From: Treponema sp.
GTDB lineage: Bacteria; Spirochaetota; Spirochaetia; Treponematales; Treponemataceae
DNA: 44,998 nt
Assembly: GCA_017551545.1 (NCBI GenBank)
Contig: JAFZLJ010000093.1
Span: 1 to 44,998 of the forward strand
Direction of reading: 5' to 3'
Part shown: positions 31,595-40,425 of the stretch, piece after piece
Layout: each line of letters begins with the position of its first letter
How positions within the stretch are numbered: the first letter of the stretch is position 1
Position numbers and translations under genes: made by a program
The notes under the pieces: generated by a model
The model's database searches: none
Seen by the model: the letters and a program-made list of their open reading frames with translations, nothing else
Told to the model about the DNA's origin: nothing

Positions 31595-34500
31595 CTACAC
31601 CAGATTAAACCGGAACCACTTAAAATCAAAATTGCTTCCAGGCAGGAACACAAAACTGATTTTCTGAAAACCTGTGATTTTTTTAAGGTCAAATGTCTTT
31701 TCTTCGAAGTGATCTGTGTGTGCAAACTCAATTACTTGTGTTGAAGAGGTGCCGTCTGCCGCAAAAAATTTAATATTGATTGTGTTGTTTTCTGTGTTTG
31801 ATTTTCCGCAGATTGTAAGTGATATTGCACCCTTTTCGCCAAAATCCATATTTGAAAAATCAAGGGTTACGTTGTTTCCGATATGTTCTACAGCCTGAGC
31901 TGTTTTTTCAAAAGAATCTCCTGTAATAAGGTCTGCATCAAGGGCACGGAGTTTTGCAAAAGCCTTTGGAGTTTTTTCAAAATAAAAACCATGAAGATAA
32001 AGATCTGTCTGAAACGCAATTGTGATTGTGTGAACTCCAAAAAGCCTGTGCTCAAGCGTAAAAACATTTTCGGAATATGTGTTGTAAATTGATTCGTGTT
32101 TATAGGTAAAGCGTCCAAGAAGTTCGCCGCCGGTTCCTGTGCCATCCCAAACTTCAACAGGGAACTCCGTGCTGAAACTGAAAATCGGAAGATGAATTAC
32201 ATCTGCGCCATCCGTGCCAAAATCAACCTTGTCAAAGCTTACCCAGGTAGCCCCGCATTTACGGTTAGAAATTCCACTTTCCAGGGACATTTCAGGAGCA
32301 GGCTTGTTGTCTGTGTTGTCGTAATCGTTGAAGCGGCAGGCCTCTATAAGTGTGTAAGGATTAAGCTTTTTAGTTCCAATACCGCTGACTGTAAAAGGCA
32401 GGTCGCTTATGACTTCGTCGTATTCAGTGTTATTGCGGGCAGTTGCCCTAAGGATGCATTCGCCGTCGCCAGCTGCCCGGATAGTCGCTTTTTGCTGCCC
32501 TTCGACAAGCTCAGGGACCCCAATACCAGTTTGTGGTCCCTGAGCCGAAAGCCGGGGTCCCTGAGCCGAAAACTGGGGTCCCTGAGCCTGTCGAAGGGCC
32601 ACCTCAATATTATCACTCTTCACGCATTCCTTAAGCACAGGATTAAGATTCACATCTTTTATCGTTGCATTTTCCGGAAGCACCTTTACCTGTACCCCAA
32701 CCTCTTTGTGAACTGCATCAAGCTTTGTTGAGCCGTCTGCAATGAGTTCTATTTTGCGTGTTGGAATAAAAGTATTTTCCGGTGTGACAGAATTATCTGG
32801 TTCTGCCGGGCTCCAGTTTTTGCCGTCATATTTTATTGTTGTATTTGAAAGTCCCTGGCTTGCGGCTGTTACTGTAAAGCTTGCACCTTGTCTGGTTGTG
32901 CGTACAATTGCGATGAGTCTGTTTGAAAAGAGCTTACGTGTTTGTGTGCGGCCGTTTTTACAGGTGTATTCGTCATAATCTGTGGAGTCACCGTTATCCA
33001 TTCCAAGGAGCTCGGCATCGCCGGTGATGTTTAATGTGATGTAGTTGCGGGCGTTTTCTACGAGAGTGTCGTTTTTGTCAGTTAACATGACTTGTATGAA
33101 GTGGATTGCCACGTCCACGTCGCTGCGCGCCGTGTCCTCGCAATGACGAGGCTCGTCGCATGCGTCCACACCGTCATTGCGAGCGAAGCGTGGCAATCCA
33201 GTCTCATTGTAGTCCTGTTCCGCTTCCAGAATAATTCTAGCCGGATCCCCAAAAGACTTCCTTATGTCTTCCGCAACAACGCGCCCTTCTTCATTATACA
33301 CCACTGCCTTAATTTCCCCGCGATGATATTCAACCTTCCATCGCCCAAACGGTTCAGCCCCGTTTTTATGATTTATCTTCTGCCTTCCCTGCGACTGCCC
33401 GTTAAAAAACAGTTCCACTTCATCAGCATTAGTATAAGCCTTTACATCAATCACTTGCCCTTCGTTCCAGTCCCAGTACGGCAGCAGATGAACAAACGGC
33501 TCTGTATTTTTTCCGGCCCATTCAGACTTAAAAAGATAATAGGTGTCTTTAGGGAAACCTGCCGTATCAATCTGCCCGAAGAACGAAGATTTTGTGTGAT
33601 AAGGTGTAGGCTCGCCGATATAATCCCAGCCCGTCCAGATATACTGGCCTGCACTAAAAGGACAATCGCGGTCATTTGCAATTATAGTCTGAGTATTTGC
33701 GCAGCCCCAGGGAGTCGTACAATTTCCAAGAGTCGAACACTGTCCGTCGCTGAACGTCACAAGCTTAAGTGATTCCGGGAAATGATAGATTCCACGGCTT
33801 TGAACTGTCGAACCTGTTTCTGAGCCATAGATTTTCCAGTCAGGATATTTTGAATGATGTTCATCGTAAAGCCGTTCAAGATAATTGTAGCCAACTGTAT
33901 CAATATGCTTTGCACAATCCTGGGCGCCGTCTGTCATCATATAGTTTGAACCGATTGTAACTGCTGCGTTTTGTTCAGGATCATGCTGTCTCACAAAATC
34001 ACGAAGGCGCTTTGTAATTTCAAGACCGTTTCCAACATGCGTATCATAAATCTCGTTACCAATAGACCACATAATAAGACTTGGATGATTCCTGTCGCGG
34101 CGCACCCAGGCAGCAACATCACGTTCGCACCATTCATTAAAATAGTTTCCGTAATCAAAAGGAGTCTTTGGCTTTTCCCACATATCAAAAGCTTCGTCAT
34201 CTACAAGCAGACCCATTTCATCGCACAAATCCATCCAGGCAGCAGGCGGCGGATTATGAGAACAACGTACCGAATTAACTCCCATTTCTTTAAGCTTTGT
34301 AAACTGACGACGAAGCGCAGTCTTATTAAATGCAGAGCCCAGCGCCCCAAGATCATGATGCTGGCAGGCACCTTGTATTTTTACATGACGTCCGTTCAAG
34401 AAAAAGCCTTTGTCTGAGGTGAACTTTGCATATTTGAAGCCGCAATGTTGAGTGATTTCATCAAGTACATTGCCTGAATCATCAAGCAGCTGGGTTTTGA

Positions 34501-35299
34501 GAAAATAAAAATATGGATCAGTAAGGTTCCAAAGATGAGGGGATTTTATTGTATAAGTGCCGTCGCCTTCAAAACGGACAAACTCTTTACCTAATTGATC
34601 CACAAGGACATGTCTGCAAACCAATATGTCACCCTCGGGCTTGACCCGGGGGTCTCTCTCATGTAGAGATTGTCGGGTCAAGCCCGACAATGACACAGTG
34701 TCTTCCGACAATTGCACAACGCCATTTATTTCTGATGAAATTTTTACAACCCACTCCCCGTCCAGCTTATCTTCATCAACAGGTTTTGCGCTAAAATAAA
34801 CACCATCACTAACAAGATGAGCAGCAGGTGAACAAATCAAATGAACATCGCGGAAAATACCGGCACCGGAGTACCAGCGTGTATTACAATTCTGGTAAAC
34901 TGCAATTACAAGAACTTCATTTCCACCGGACTTCACAAGTTCAGAAATATCAAACTCAAACGGCGAATATCCATACTTCCATTTACCCGCGAGCTTTTCG
35001 TTTACCCATACGGCGCTGTTCATATAAACACCTTCAAAATTAAGCGCAACATGAGGAAGTTCATTCAAAGAATCAAGATTAAATTTTTTGCGGTAAAATC
35101 CGACTGAACTTCTGTACAGATTTTTTGTATCTGTAATCATCCAGTCATGCGGAACTCTGACAGCTGCAAAAGACAATCCGGCTGCTTTTTCAAAAAAGCT
35201 TTCCGGTTCAAAAAGGACAGGCTTACCATCCTTGTACATCAGTTTTTCATCAATCGCCAGCTCTGCAAACTGCCAGTTATCATTAAATAAAATCCGCAT
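31595..35299 (-). CDS. GH2 beta-galactosidase-like enzyme, multi-domain
   Basis: A 1234-residue glycosidase without a signal peptide. The GH2 sandwich, immunoglobulin-like and barrel domains fill about 1-640. The acid/base is Glu416 in SIGNEIYD and the nucleophile Glu494 in IYGSETGS. A DUF4982/Ig-type region, a Big-like region (about 840-980) and two sugar-binding-like beta domains (about 990-1100 and 1120-1234) follow. Three repeat blocks are in frame: about 202-225 (family B), 700-733 (family C; LPRFARND..CEDTARSD) and 901-934 (family A cluster). All lie between or at domain edges. It starts 3 nt after ldhA in a probable two-gene unit. Confidence 0.88.
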   Translation of the reverse strand: MRILFNDNWQFAELAIDEKLMYKDGKPVLFEPESFFEKAAGLSFAAVRVPHDWMITDTKNLYRSSVGFYRKKFNLDSLNELPHVALNFEGVYMNSAVWVNEKLAGKWKYGYSPFEFDISELVKSGGNEVLVIAVYQNCNTRWYSGAGIFRDVHLICSPAAHLVSDGVYFSAKPVDEDKLDGEWVVKISSEINGVVQLSEDTVSLSGLTRQSLHERDPRVKPEGDILVCRHVLVDQLGKEFVRFEGDGTYTIKSPHLWNLTDPYFYFLKTQLLDDSGNVLDEITQHCGFKYAKFTSDKGFFLNGRHVKIQGACQHHDLGALGSAFNKTALRRQFTKLKEMGVNSVRCSHNPPPAAWMDLCDEMGLLVDDEAFDMWEKPKTPFDYGNYFNEWCERDVAAWVRRDRNHPSLIMWSIGNEIYDTHVGNGLEITKRLRDFVRQHDPEQNAAVTIGSNYMMTDGAQDCAKHIDTVGYNYLERLYDEHHSKYPDWKIYGSETGSTVQSRGIYHFPESLKLVTFSDGQCSTLGNCTTPWGCANTQTIIANDRDCPFSAGQYIWTGWDYIGEPTPYHTKSSFFGQIDTAGFPKDTYYLFKSEWAGKNTEPFVHLLPYWDWNEGQVIDVKAYTNADEVELFFNGQSQGRQKINHKNGAEPFGRWKVEYHRGEIKAVVYNEEGRVVAEDIRKSFGDPARIILEAEQDYNETGLPRFARNDGVDACDEPRHCEDTARSDVDVAIHFIQVMLTDKNDTLVENARNYITLNITGDAELLGMDNGDSTDYDEYTCKNGRTQTRKLFSNRLIAIVRTTRQGASFTVTAASQGLSNTTIKYDGKNWSPAEPDNSVTPENTFIPTRKIELIADGSTKLDAVHKEVGVQVKVLPENATIKDVNLNPVLKECVKSDNIEVALRQAQGPQFSAQGPRLSAQGPQTGIGVPELVEGQQKATIRAAGDGECILRATARNNTEYDEVISDLPFTVSGIGTKKLNPYTLIEACRFNDYDNTDNKPAPEMSLESGISNRKCGATWVSFDKVDFGTDGADVIHLPIFSFSTEFPVEVWDGTGTGGELLGRFTYKHESIYNTYSENVFTLEHRLFGVHTITIAFQTDLYLHGFYFEKTPKAFAKLRALDADLITGDSFEKTAQAVEHIGNNVTLDFSNMDFGEKGAISLTICGKSNTENNTINIKFFAADGTSSTQVIEFAHTDHFEEKTFDLKKITGFQKISFVFLPGSNFDFKWFRFNLV
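32498..32598. repeat. Cluster of family A repeats inside the GH2 gene
   Basis: A full copy (32498-32519), two 16-bp partial copies GGTCCCTGAGCCGAAA (32535-32550 and 32556-32571) and a full inverted copy (32577-32598). The region encodes ALRQAQGPQ, two SAQGP repeats and VPELVEGQ in a linker of the enzyme. Confidence 0.9.
33102..33200. repeat. Family C repeat inside the GH2 gene
   Basis: TGGATTGCCACG at 33102 and TGGCAATCCA at 33200 are the outer ends of an inverted repeat, with CGCAATGACG and CGTCATTGCG inside. It matches the intergenic copy at 22816-22905 and is translated in frame (RFARND ... CEDTARSD). Confidence 0.9.
34627..34695. repeat. Family B repeat inside the GH2 gene
   Basis: Outer ends TGTCA / TGACA, inner hairpins CTCGGGCTTGACCCGGG and GTCGGGTCAAGCCCGAC. 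It is 69 bp, the same length as the gltB copy, and in frame. Confidence 0.9.
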
Positions 35300-35302
35300 A
35301 CT

Positions 35303-36295
35303 TTATTTTACTTCATTCACAAGCTCTTCGCCAGCTTTAAATGCCTTTATATTTTCGAGCGTTGTGTCTGCAAGATTCTTGAGGGCATTTGTTGTAAGGA
35401 ATGCCTGGTGACCTGTGATGATGACGTTCGGGAATGTGAGCAGACGGGCAAGAACATCATCAGTCATGATATCTGTAGACCAGTCGCTGAAGAAGTATTT
35501 GCTTTCCTCTTCGTAAACGTCCATACCAATTCCGCCGATGTGTCCGTGCTTGAGGGCGTGAACAAGTGCTTTTGAATCTATGAGCGCACCACGACCTGTA
35601 TTGATGATTACTGCATCGTGCTTCATCATTTTCATTGAGTCGTGATTTACAATATGCTTTGTTTCTTCTGTAAGCGGACAGTGCAGACTCAAAACATCAC
35701 TCTGCTTAAAGATTTCTTCGAGTGTTACATATTCAACATCATTTTTCTGAGCCCATTCCTTGTTTGGATAAACATCATAAGCAATGATTTTCATGCCAAA
35801 ACCTTTAAGGATATCGCCCATAATACGGCCGATTTTTCCTGTTCCAAGAATACCTGCAGTGAGCCCGTGAAGATCGCGGCCTGTAAGTCCTTCTATATTA
35901 AAGTTAGCAGTTTTTGTCCTTAAATACGCCTGAGGTGTGTGACGTGTAAGAGACATCAAAAGTGCAACACCATGTTCTGCAACAGCATAAGGAGAATAAG
36001 CCGGAACACGAACAACCTTAATTCCTGCAGAAGCTGCAGCCTTGAGGTCTACATTATTAAAACCGGCACAACGGAGTGCAATAAGCTTAACACCGCATTC
36101 CTTGAGCGTATTAATTACAGTTTCGTTTACAACATCATTTACAAAAACACAGGCAACATCATAACCTTTAGCGGTCATGGCAGTATTTTCGTTGAGTTTG
36201 TAATCCTTGAAGTCAATCTTGTACTTAAAGTCCTCATTAGCAAGAGTGAATGACTGTTTGTCATACGAGTGTGTGTCAAAAAATGCGATTTTCAT
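35303..36295 (-). CDS. ldhA: D-lactate dehydrogenase (2-hydroxyacid dehydrogenase family)
   Basis: LdhA reduces pyruvate to D-lactate with NADH during fermentation. The 330-residue protein begins MKIAFFDTHSYDKQSF, typical of LdhA. It has the NAD fold (GILGTGKIGRIMGDIL), the Arg-containing NTGRGALID segment, and the catalytic His in GHQAF. I chose ATG 36295, with GGAG 9 nt upstream. The frame stays open to 36382, but those codons only translate a family B repeat. The GH2 gene follows after 3 nt. Confidence 0.92.
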   Translation of the reverse strand: MKIAFFDTHSYDKQSFTLANEDFKYKIDFKDYKLNENTAMTAKGYDVACVFVNDVVNETVINTLKECGVKLIALRCAGFNNVDLKAAASAGIKVVRVPAYSPYAVAEHGVALLMSLTRHTPQAYLRTKTANFNIEGLTGRDLHGLTAGILGTGKIGRIMGDILKGFGMKIIAYDVYPNKEWAQKNDVEYVTLEEIFKQSDVLSLHCPLTEETKHIVNHDSMKMMKHDAVIINTGRGALIDSKALVHALKHGHIGGIGMDVYEEESKYFFSDWSTDIMTDDVLARLLTFPNVIITGHQAFLTTNALKNLADTTLENIKAFKAGEELVNEVK

Positions 36296-36310
36296 GTTAC
36301 GTATCTCCTC

Positions 36311-36345
36311 TGTCATTGTCGGGCTCGACCCGACAATCTCTACTT
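36311..36345. repeat. Family B half element upstream of ldhA
   Basis: TGTCATT, GTCGGGCTCGACCCGAC and AATCTC occur as in the gltB copies, here intergenic, 16 nt before the ldhA start. Confidence 0.85.
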
Positions 36346-36377
36346 CAAATATAATATGAAATACTTGTAAAGGCAAC

Positions 36378-36393
36378 GTCATTGCGCAATGAC
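36378..36393. repeat. Minimal family C palindrome
   Basis: GTCATTGCGCAATGAC is a perfect 16-bp palindrome consisting only of the two outer ends of a family C element joined together. It lies between the divergent ldhA and copA genes. Confidence 0.8.
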
Positions 36394-36433
36394 TTTTTTT
36401 CTTTTTTGTTATATATTGTTAGCGGAGGCTAAC

Positions 36434-38683
36434 ATGAAGCAGTTTGACGTTGGCGGTATGATGTGTGCAGCTTGTAGTGCACGTGTAGAAAAGGTTGTTT
36501 CGCAGGTTCCGGGTGTTACATCCTGTTCTGTAAGTCTCCTCACAAATTCCATGGGCGTTGAAGGTACTGCCAGCGACGAAGAAATCATTAAGGCTGTCGT
36601 AGATGCAGGGTACGAAGCAAGCGTAAAAGCAGAAGCCGGATCCAGCGCTGACACAAGAAGCGACTCCACAACTTCCGCCCCCCTTACCGACAAGGAAACT
36701 CCCCTTCTCAAAAAACGACTCATAACTTCTTTAATTTTCCTTCTTCCGCTTTTATACATCACAATGGGCCACATGCTCTGGGCCTGGCCGCTTCCAGCCT
36801 TCCTTACAGAAAATCATTCAATCATGGGCCTTGTTCAGCTTGTACTTACCCTTATCATAATGATTATAAACAAGCGCTTTTTTACAAGCGGAATTAAATC
36901 TGCTTTTCACCTTGCCCCTAACATGGACACACTCGTTGCACTTGGAGCAGGCGCTTCGTTCATATACAGCGTGTGGGTACTTATTGCAATCTCCTTCTTA
37001 AAATCAACAGCAGCCCACGATTTTTACTTTGAAAGTGCCGCAATGATTTTAACACTCATCACAGTTGGTAAAATGCTCGAAGCACGCTCAAAAGGAAAAA
37101 CAACAGACGCACTAAAAGGACTCATGAAGCTTGCACCAAAAACAGCAACAATAATTGATGCAGCCGGCACAGAAAAAATAGTTCCTATCAGTCAGGTAAA
37201 AATAAACGACATATTTGTAGTGCGCCCCGGAGAAAACATTCCTGTAGACGGTGTAATTATAGAAGGCAACGCCGCCATAAATGAATCTGCTCTCACAGGA
37301 GAAAGCATTCCCGCAGACAAGCAGACCGGCGACACAGTTTCCGCTGCAACAACAAACCTTTCGGGCTTTATAAAATGCCGCGCAACCAGAGTCGGACAGG
37401 ACACTACACTTTCACAAATCATAAAGCTTGTAAGCGATGCAGCCGCAACAAAAGCACCAATCGCCAAAATTGCAGACAAGGTTGCAGGCATCTTTGTCCC
37501 GACTGTAATTGCAATTTCACTTGTAACATTAGGAATCTGGCTTGCAGTAGGAGCCGGTGCAGAAATATCAATCATGCACGCAGTTGCAGTTTTAGTAATA
37601 AGCTGCCCGTGTGCACTTGGACTTGCTACACCGGTTGCAATCATGGTAGGAAACGGCGTTGGAGCTCGTAACGGCATATTATTCAAAACTGCAGCAGCCC
37701 TTGAACAAGCCGGACACACACAAATAATCGCCCTGGACAAAACAGGAACAATCACAAACGGAGAACCTGTAGTAACAGACATAATTCCTGCCCCAGACCA
37801 GTCAGAGCAAACACTCTTACAGCTCGCCTGTTCACTCGAAAAAAAATCAGAACACCCGCTCGCAAAAGCAATAACAAAAAAAGCAGAAGAACAGAATATC
37901 ACAGCTGCCAAGACCCAGGATTTCCAGATCTTCCCTGGCAACGGTCTTAAAGCAAACATAAACGGAACCATCTGTTCCGGCGGAAACTTTAACTTTATAA
38001 AACAGCTTGCAAATATCACACCTGCAATTGTTGCTCAGTCAGACAGTCTTGCAGCTCAGGGAAAAACTCCTCTTTTCTTTGCACAGGGCAACAAACTTCT
38101 TGGAATAATTGCGGTAGCAGACACAATAAAACCGGACAGCACACAGGCAATTGCAGAGCTTAAACAAATGGGAATAAAAGTCACACTTCTTACAGGCGAC
38201 AACGAACGTACAGCCCGCGCCATAGCAAAACAGGCAGGCATAGAAAATGTAATTGCAGGAGTACTCCCGCAGGAAAAAGCAGACGCAATAAACAAGCTCA
38301 AAGCCGAAGGAAAAACCTGTATGGTAGGAGACGGCATAAACGATGCACCTTCTCTCACAACAGCAGATATCGGTATAGCAATAGGAAACGGCACAGACAT
38401 AGCAATTGACGCAGCAGACATTGTTCTTGTAAAAAACACACTGCGCGAACTCCCAATCCTTTTCCGCCTGAGCAGAGCCACTGTACGAAACATCAAGGAA
38501 AATCTTTTCTGGGCATTCTTCTACAATGTATTGTGTATTCCTCTTGCAGCAGGAGCCTTTGTACCGCTTTTGGGCTGGCACTTAAACCCTATGTTCGGAG
38601 CTGCAGCAATGAGTCTTTCGAGCTTCTGCGTAGTTTCAAATGCGCTGCGACTGAATTTTAAAAAATTCAACGCTCCAAAATAA
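36434..38683 (+). CDS. copA: Copper-exporting P1B-type ATPase
   Basis: CopA pumps Cu(I) out of the cytoplasm. The 749-residue protein has one heavy-metal-associated domain (Cys11 and Cys14 in MCAACSARV), eight expected membrane helices, the actuator motif TGES, the metal site CPC (in SCPCALGLATP), the phosphorylation motif DKTGT, an HP motif (SEHPLAKA) and GDGINDAPSL. I chose ATG 36434 because GGAGG (36424-36428) lies 5 nt before it; the frame opens at 36389 without support. No CsoR or chaperone gene is next to it. Its last 17 nt overlap the end of the convergent C39-like gene. Confidence 0.94.
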   Translation: MKQFDVGGMMCAACSARVEKVVSQVPGVTSCSVSLLTNSMGVEGTASDEEIIKAVVDAGYEASVKAEAGSSADTRSDSTTSAPLTDKETPLLKKRLITSLIFLLPLLYITMGHMLWAWPLPAFLTENHSIMGLVQLVLTLIIMIINKRFFTSGIKSAFHLAPNMDTLVALGAGASFIYSVWVLIAISFLKSTAAHDFYFESAAMILTLITVGKMLEARSKGKTTDALKGLMKLAPKTATIIDAAGTEKIVPISQVKINDIFVVRPGENIPVDGVIIEGNAAINESALTGESIPADKQTGDTVSAATTNLSGFIKCRATRVGQDTTLSQIIKLVSDAAATKAPIAKIADKVAGIFVPTVIAISLVTLGIWLAVGAGAEISIMHAVAVLVISCPCALGLATPVAIMVGNGVGARNGILFKTAAALEQAGHTQIIALDKTGTITNGEPVVTDIIPAPDQSEQTLLQLACSLEKKSEHPLAKAITKKAEEQNITAAKTQDFQIFPGNGLKANINGTICSGGNFNFIKQLANITPAIVAQSDSLAAQGKTPLFFAQGNKLLGIIAVADTIKPDSTQAIAELKQMGIKVTLLTGDNERTARAIAKQAGIENVIAGVLPQEKADAINKLKAEGKTCMVGDGINDAPSLTTADIGIAIGNGTDIAIDAADIVLVKNTLRELPILFRLSRATVRNIKENLFWAFFYNVLCIPLAAGAFVPLLGWHLNPMFGAAAMSLSSFCVVSNALRLNFKKFNAPK

Positions 38684-39329
38684 AAACAGCATTCTTTTCA
38701 AAAACGCCGTAAGCAAAACCAAACTTTATGAACAAAGGCATTTTTTCATAAGCGTCAAAACTTGTCCGACCCAAAAATTCCTCAATAGAAATTTCTTCCA
38801 CAAACCCGTACGGATTTGCTACAGTAATTCTATCACCGGGAACATCAAGTCCTGTTATTAATGAATAGTGAAGCGTCCATTCATCATCCTTTTTTGCTGC
38901 CCACTCAAACGGAACCGGCACTCCAGCCTCCAGACTATCGTAAACATTGTATATCAATTCTGTGTTTTTCAAATACTTATACATGCGCGTTTTGTAATCA
39001 GGAATCTTACGGTTCATTTCTGCAGCAAGCGCCCGGCCAGTTGAAGTCACAATCTTTCCATGCTCGTTAAACAACGCTTCTTCTGTCAATGCTGGATTAT
39101 TATTCCACTGCGCAATCATCTGGATTACCGCATACCCACACGAATATTTTTGAGCAAACACGGTAATCCCAGACACAGCCACAGATTTCTGATATTTTTC
39201 ATTTTTATAAATCTCACTGTAATCATTTTTCATTCTTACAGCTTTGATTTTATAAACACAAGGTATAATTGCTGCCACGAACAAAAAGAGTATTAAAATT
39301 ATCCCTGAAATTTTCTTTGCAAGCTTCAT
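38667..39329 (-). CDS. C39-like cysteine peptidase, membrane-anchored or secreted
   Basis: A 220-residue protein with an N-terminal hydrophobic segment (about 7-29) and a papain-like C39-type domain: Gln60 and Cys64 in QKYSCGYAVIQM, His154 in LHYSLITGLD, and Asn172 in ANPYG. The order Gln-Cys-His-Asn fits the family, so it is probably active outside the cytoplasm. No ABC exporter or bacteriocin precursor is nearby, so it is not an obvious processing peptidase. Its promoter is of the leaderless type and lies over the end of the S41 gene. The 3' end overlaps copA by 17 nt. Confidence 0.75.
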   Translation of the reverse strand: MKLAKKISGIILILFLFVAAIIPCVYKIKAVRMKNDYSEIYKNEKYQKSVAVSGITVFAQKYSCGYAVIQMIAQWNNNPALTEEALFNEHGKIVTSTGRALAAEMNRKIPDYKTRMYKYLKNTELIYNVYDSLEAGVPVPFEWAAKKDDEWTLHYSLITGLDVPGDRITVANPYGFVEEISIEEFLGRTSFDAYEKMPLFIKFGFAYGVFEKNAVFILER

Positions 39330-39365
39330 ACCAGTATTATATCACAGTCCTTGTACAATTTCCAA
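39330..39365 (-). promoter_or_regulatory. Promoter of the C39-like gene (leaderless type)
   Basis: TTGGAA (39365-39360), 18-nt spacer, TATAAT (39341-39336), then 6 nt to the ATG at 39329. No ribosome binding site is present. Confidence 0.65.
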
Positions 39366-40406
39366 AGCACGTTTCATCTGTAAGTCATCCTGCGCAGTTA
39401 CATTAACAATCAGGTTTTCAGGAAGCGGAACAATGCCTGTACCTTCCGGTGTATTTCCTGCAGGATCCGTTACTCTCTGTACAGAAACAGCATAGCGCCA
39501 GCCGTTACTCAAACAGCGTTCCAAAGCAAGTGAAAAAACTCCGCAGGTGTGATTTCCAATCTGAATTACATGACTTTGTGTTGTCATTGCCATAGAAAAT
39601 TCTTCGCCAGCACTCATTGTCTGAGCATTTGTCAAAAACAAAATCGGTTTTGTATACTGCCAGCTTCCGTTCTTTTTAATTTCAAGCTCTACTCCGCTAT
39701 CAAAATCATTTTTTCCTTTTCCGTTTTTTGTACGCGAAATTGCATAAACTTTATTTTCTGCACAAAATCTGCCGGAAATTCTTGAAACATTTCCTGTAAG
39801 ACCGCCTCTGTTTCCACGAACATCAAGAATCAAACATCTTGTATCTTTAAGCGCTTCAAGAGCAATATCTATGTCGCTTGCCCAGTCCTGATTCTGATTA
39901 ATTCCAGTCTGTCCGCTTGAAAAAGATGCAATATGAATGTAGCCCACTGTGCTGTCTGTTTTCAGTCTTCCATATGTGATGATATTGTTTCCACACTTTC
40001 TTGGTGAATCAATATACTGCGCACAAACTTCATTCAACGAAAAAGCATCAGGCGGAAGAATATCTTCTCCAGAGTTCATACTTCCAAAAGGAGTTTTAAT
40101 ATAAACATGTGAATCCTTGAGTGTGTAAAGCATTGCAGCACATTCAGCAAAAAATTCTTTATCTGTCATAGACTCACTGATATTCGGTTTATGAAGCCTG
40201 TACTGTTCTTCCCAGTCTACGTTGCGAACCTCAAACAAAGCATAAGTTTCGTTATAATCTTTCCACATAGCATCAAACATTTCGTTATAAGAAGTGCCGG
40301 TCATTCCGCCATAAAAAAAGTCGCAGGCACTAAGATTAAATGTACAAAGAAGCCAGATTAAGCAGGCGCCCCAGAATTGTTTAGTTTTGGTTTTGAATGT
40401 TTTCAT
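39342..40406 (-). CDS. S41-family serine peptidase, lipoprotein
   Basis: A 354-residue protein with a lipoprotein-like signal (LSAC, Cys28) and an S41 (tail-specific/tricorn-type) domain. TVGYIHIASFSSG opens the catalytic fold, LILDVRGNRGG is the conserved turn, and Ser265 in TMSAGEEF is the probable nucleophile. No PDZ domain is evident. It is expected in the periplasm or at the outer membrane. A GGAG site precedes the ATG, and it lies 19 nt after the gene for the outer-membrane-type protein. Confidence 0.82.
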   Translation of the reverse strand: MKTFKTKTKQFWGACLIWLLCTFNLSACDFFYGGMTGTSYNEMFDAMWKDYNETYALFEVRNVDWEEQYRLHKPNISESMTDKEFFAECAAMLYTLKDSHVYIKTPFGSMNSGEDILPPDAFSLNEVCAQYIDSPRKCGNNIITYGRLKTDSTVGYIHIASFSSGQTGINQNQDWASDIDIALEALKDTRCLILDVRGNRGGLTGNVSRISGRFCAENKVYAISRTKNGKGKNDFDSGVELEIKKNGSWQYTKPILFLTNAQTMSAGEEFSMAMTTQSHVIQIGNHTCGVFSLALERCLSNGWRYAVSVQRVTDPAGNTPEGTGIVPLPENLIVNVTAQDDLQMKRALEIVQGL

Positions 40407-40425
40407 AGTCTTCTCCTATTGATTA

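Noticed and set aside
36296..36382. Longer ldhA start at 36382
   Set aside because: The extra residues are a translated family B repeat (EIVGSSPTMT), and the ATG at 36295 has its own ribosome binding site and the family start.
601..36393. CRISPR array or insertion sequences explaining the repeats
   Set aside because: The repeats are dispersed, self-complementary and without spacers of equal size; no transposase gene or target duplication is visible.
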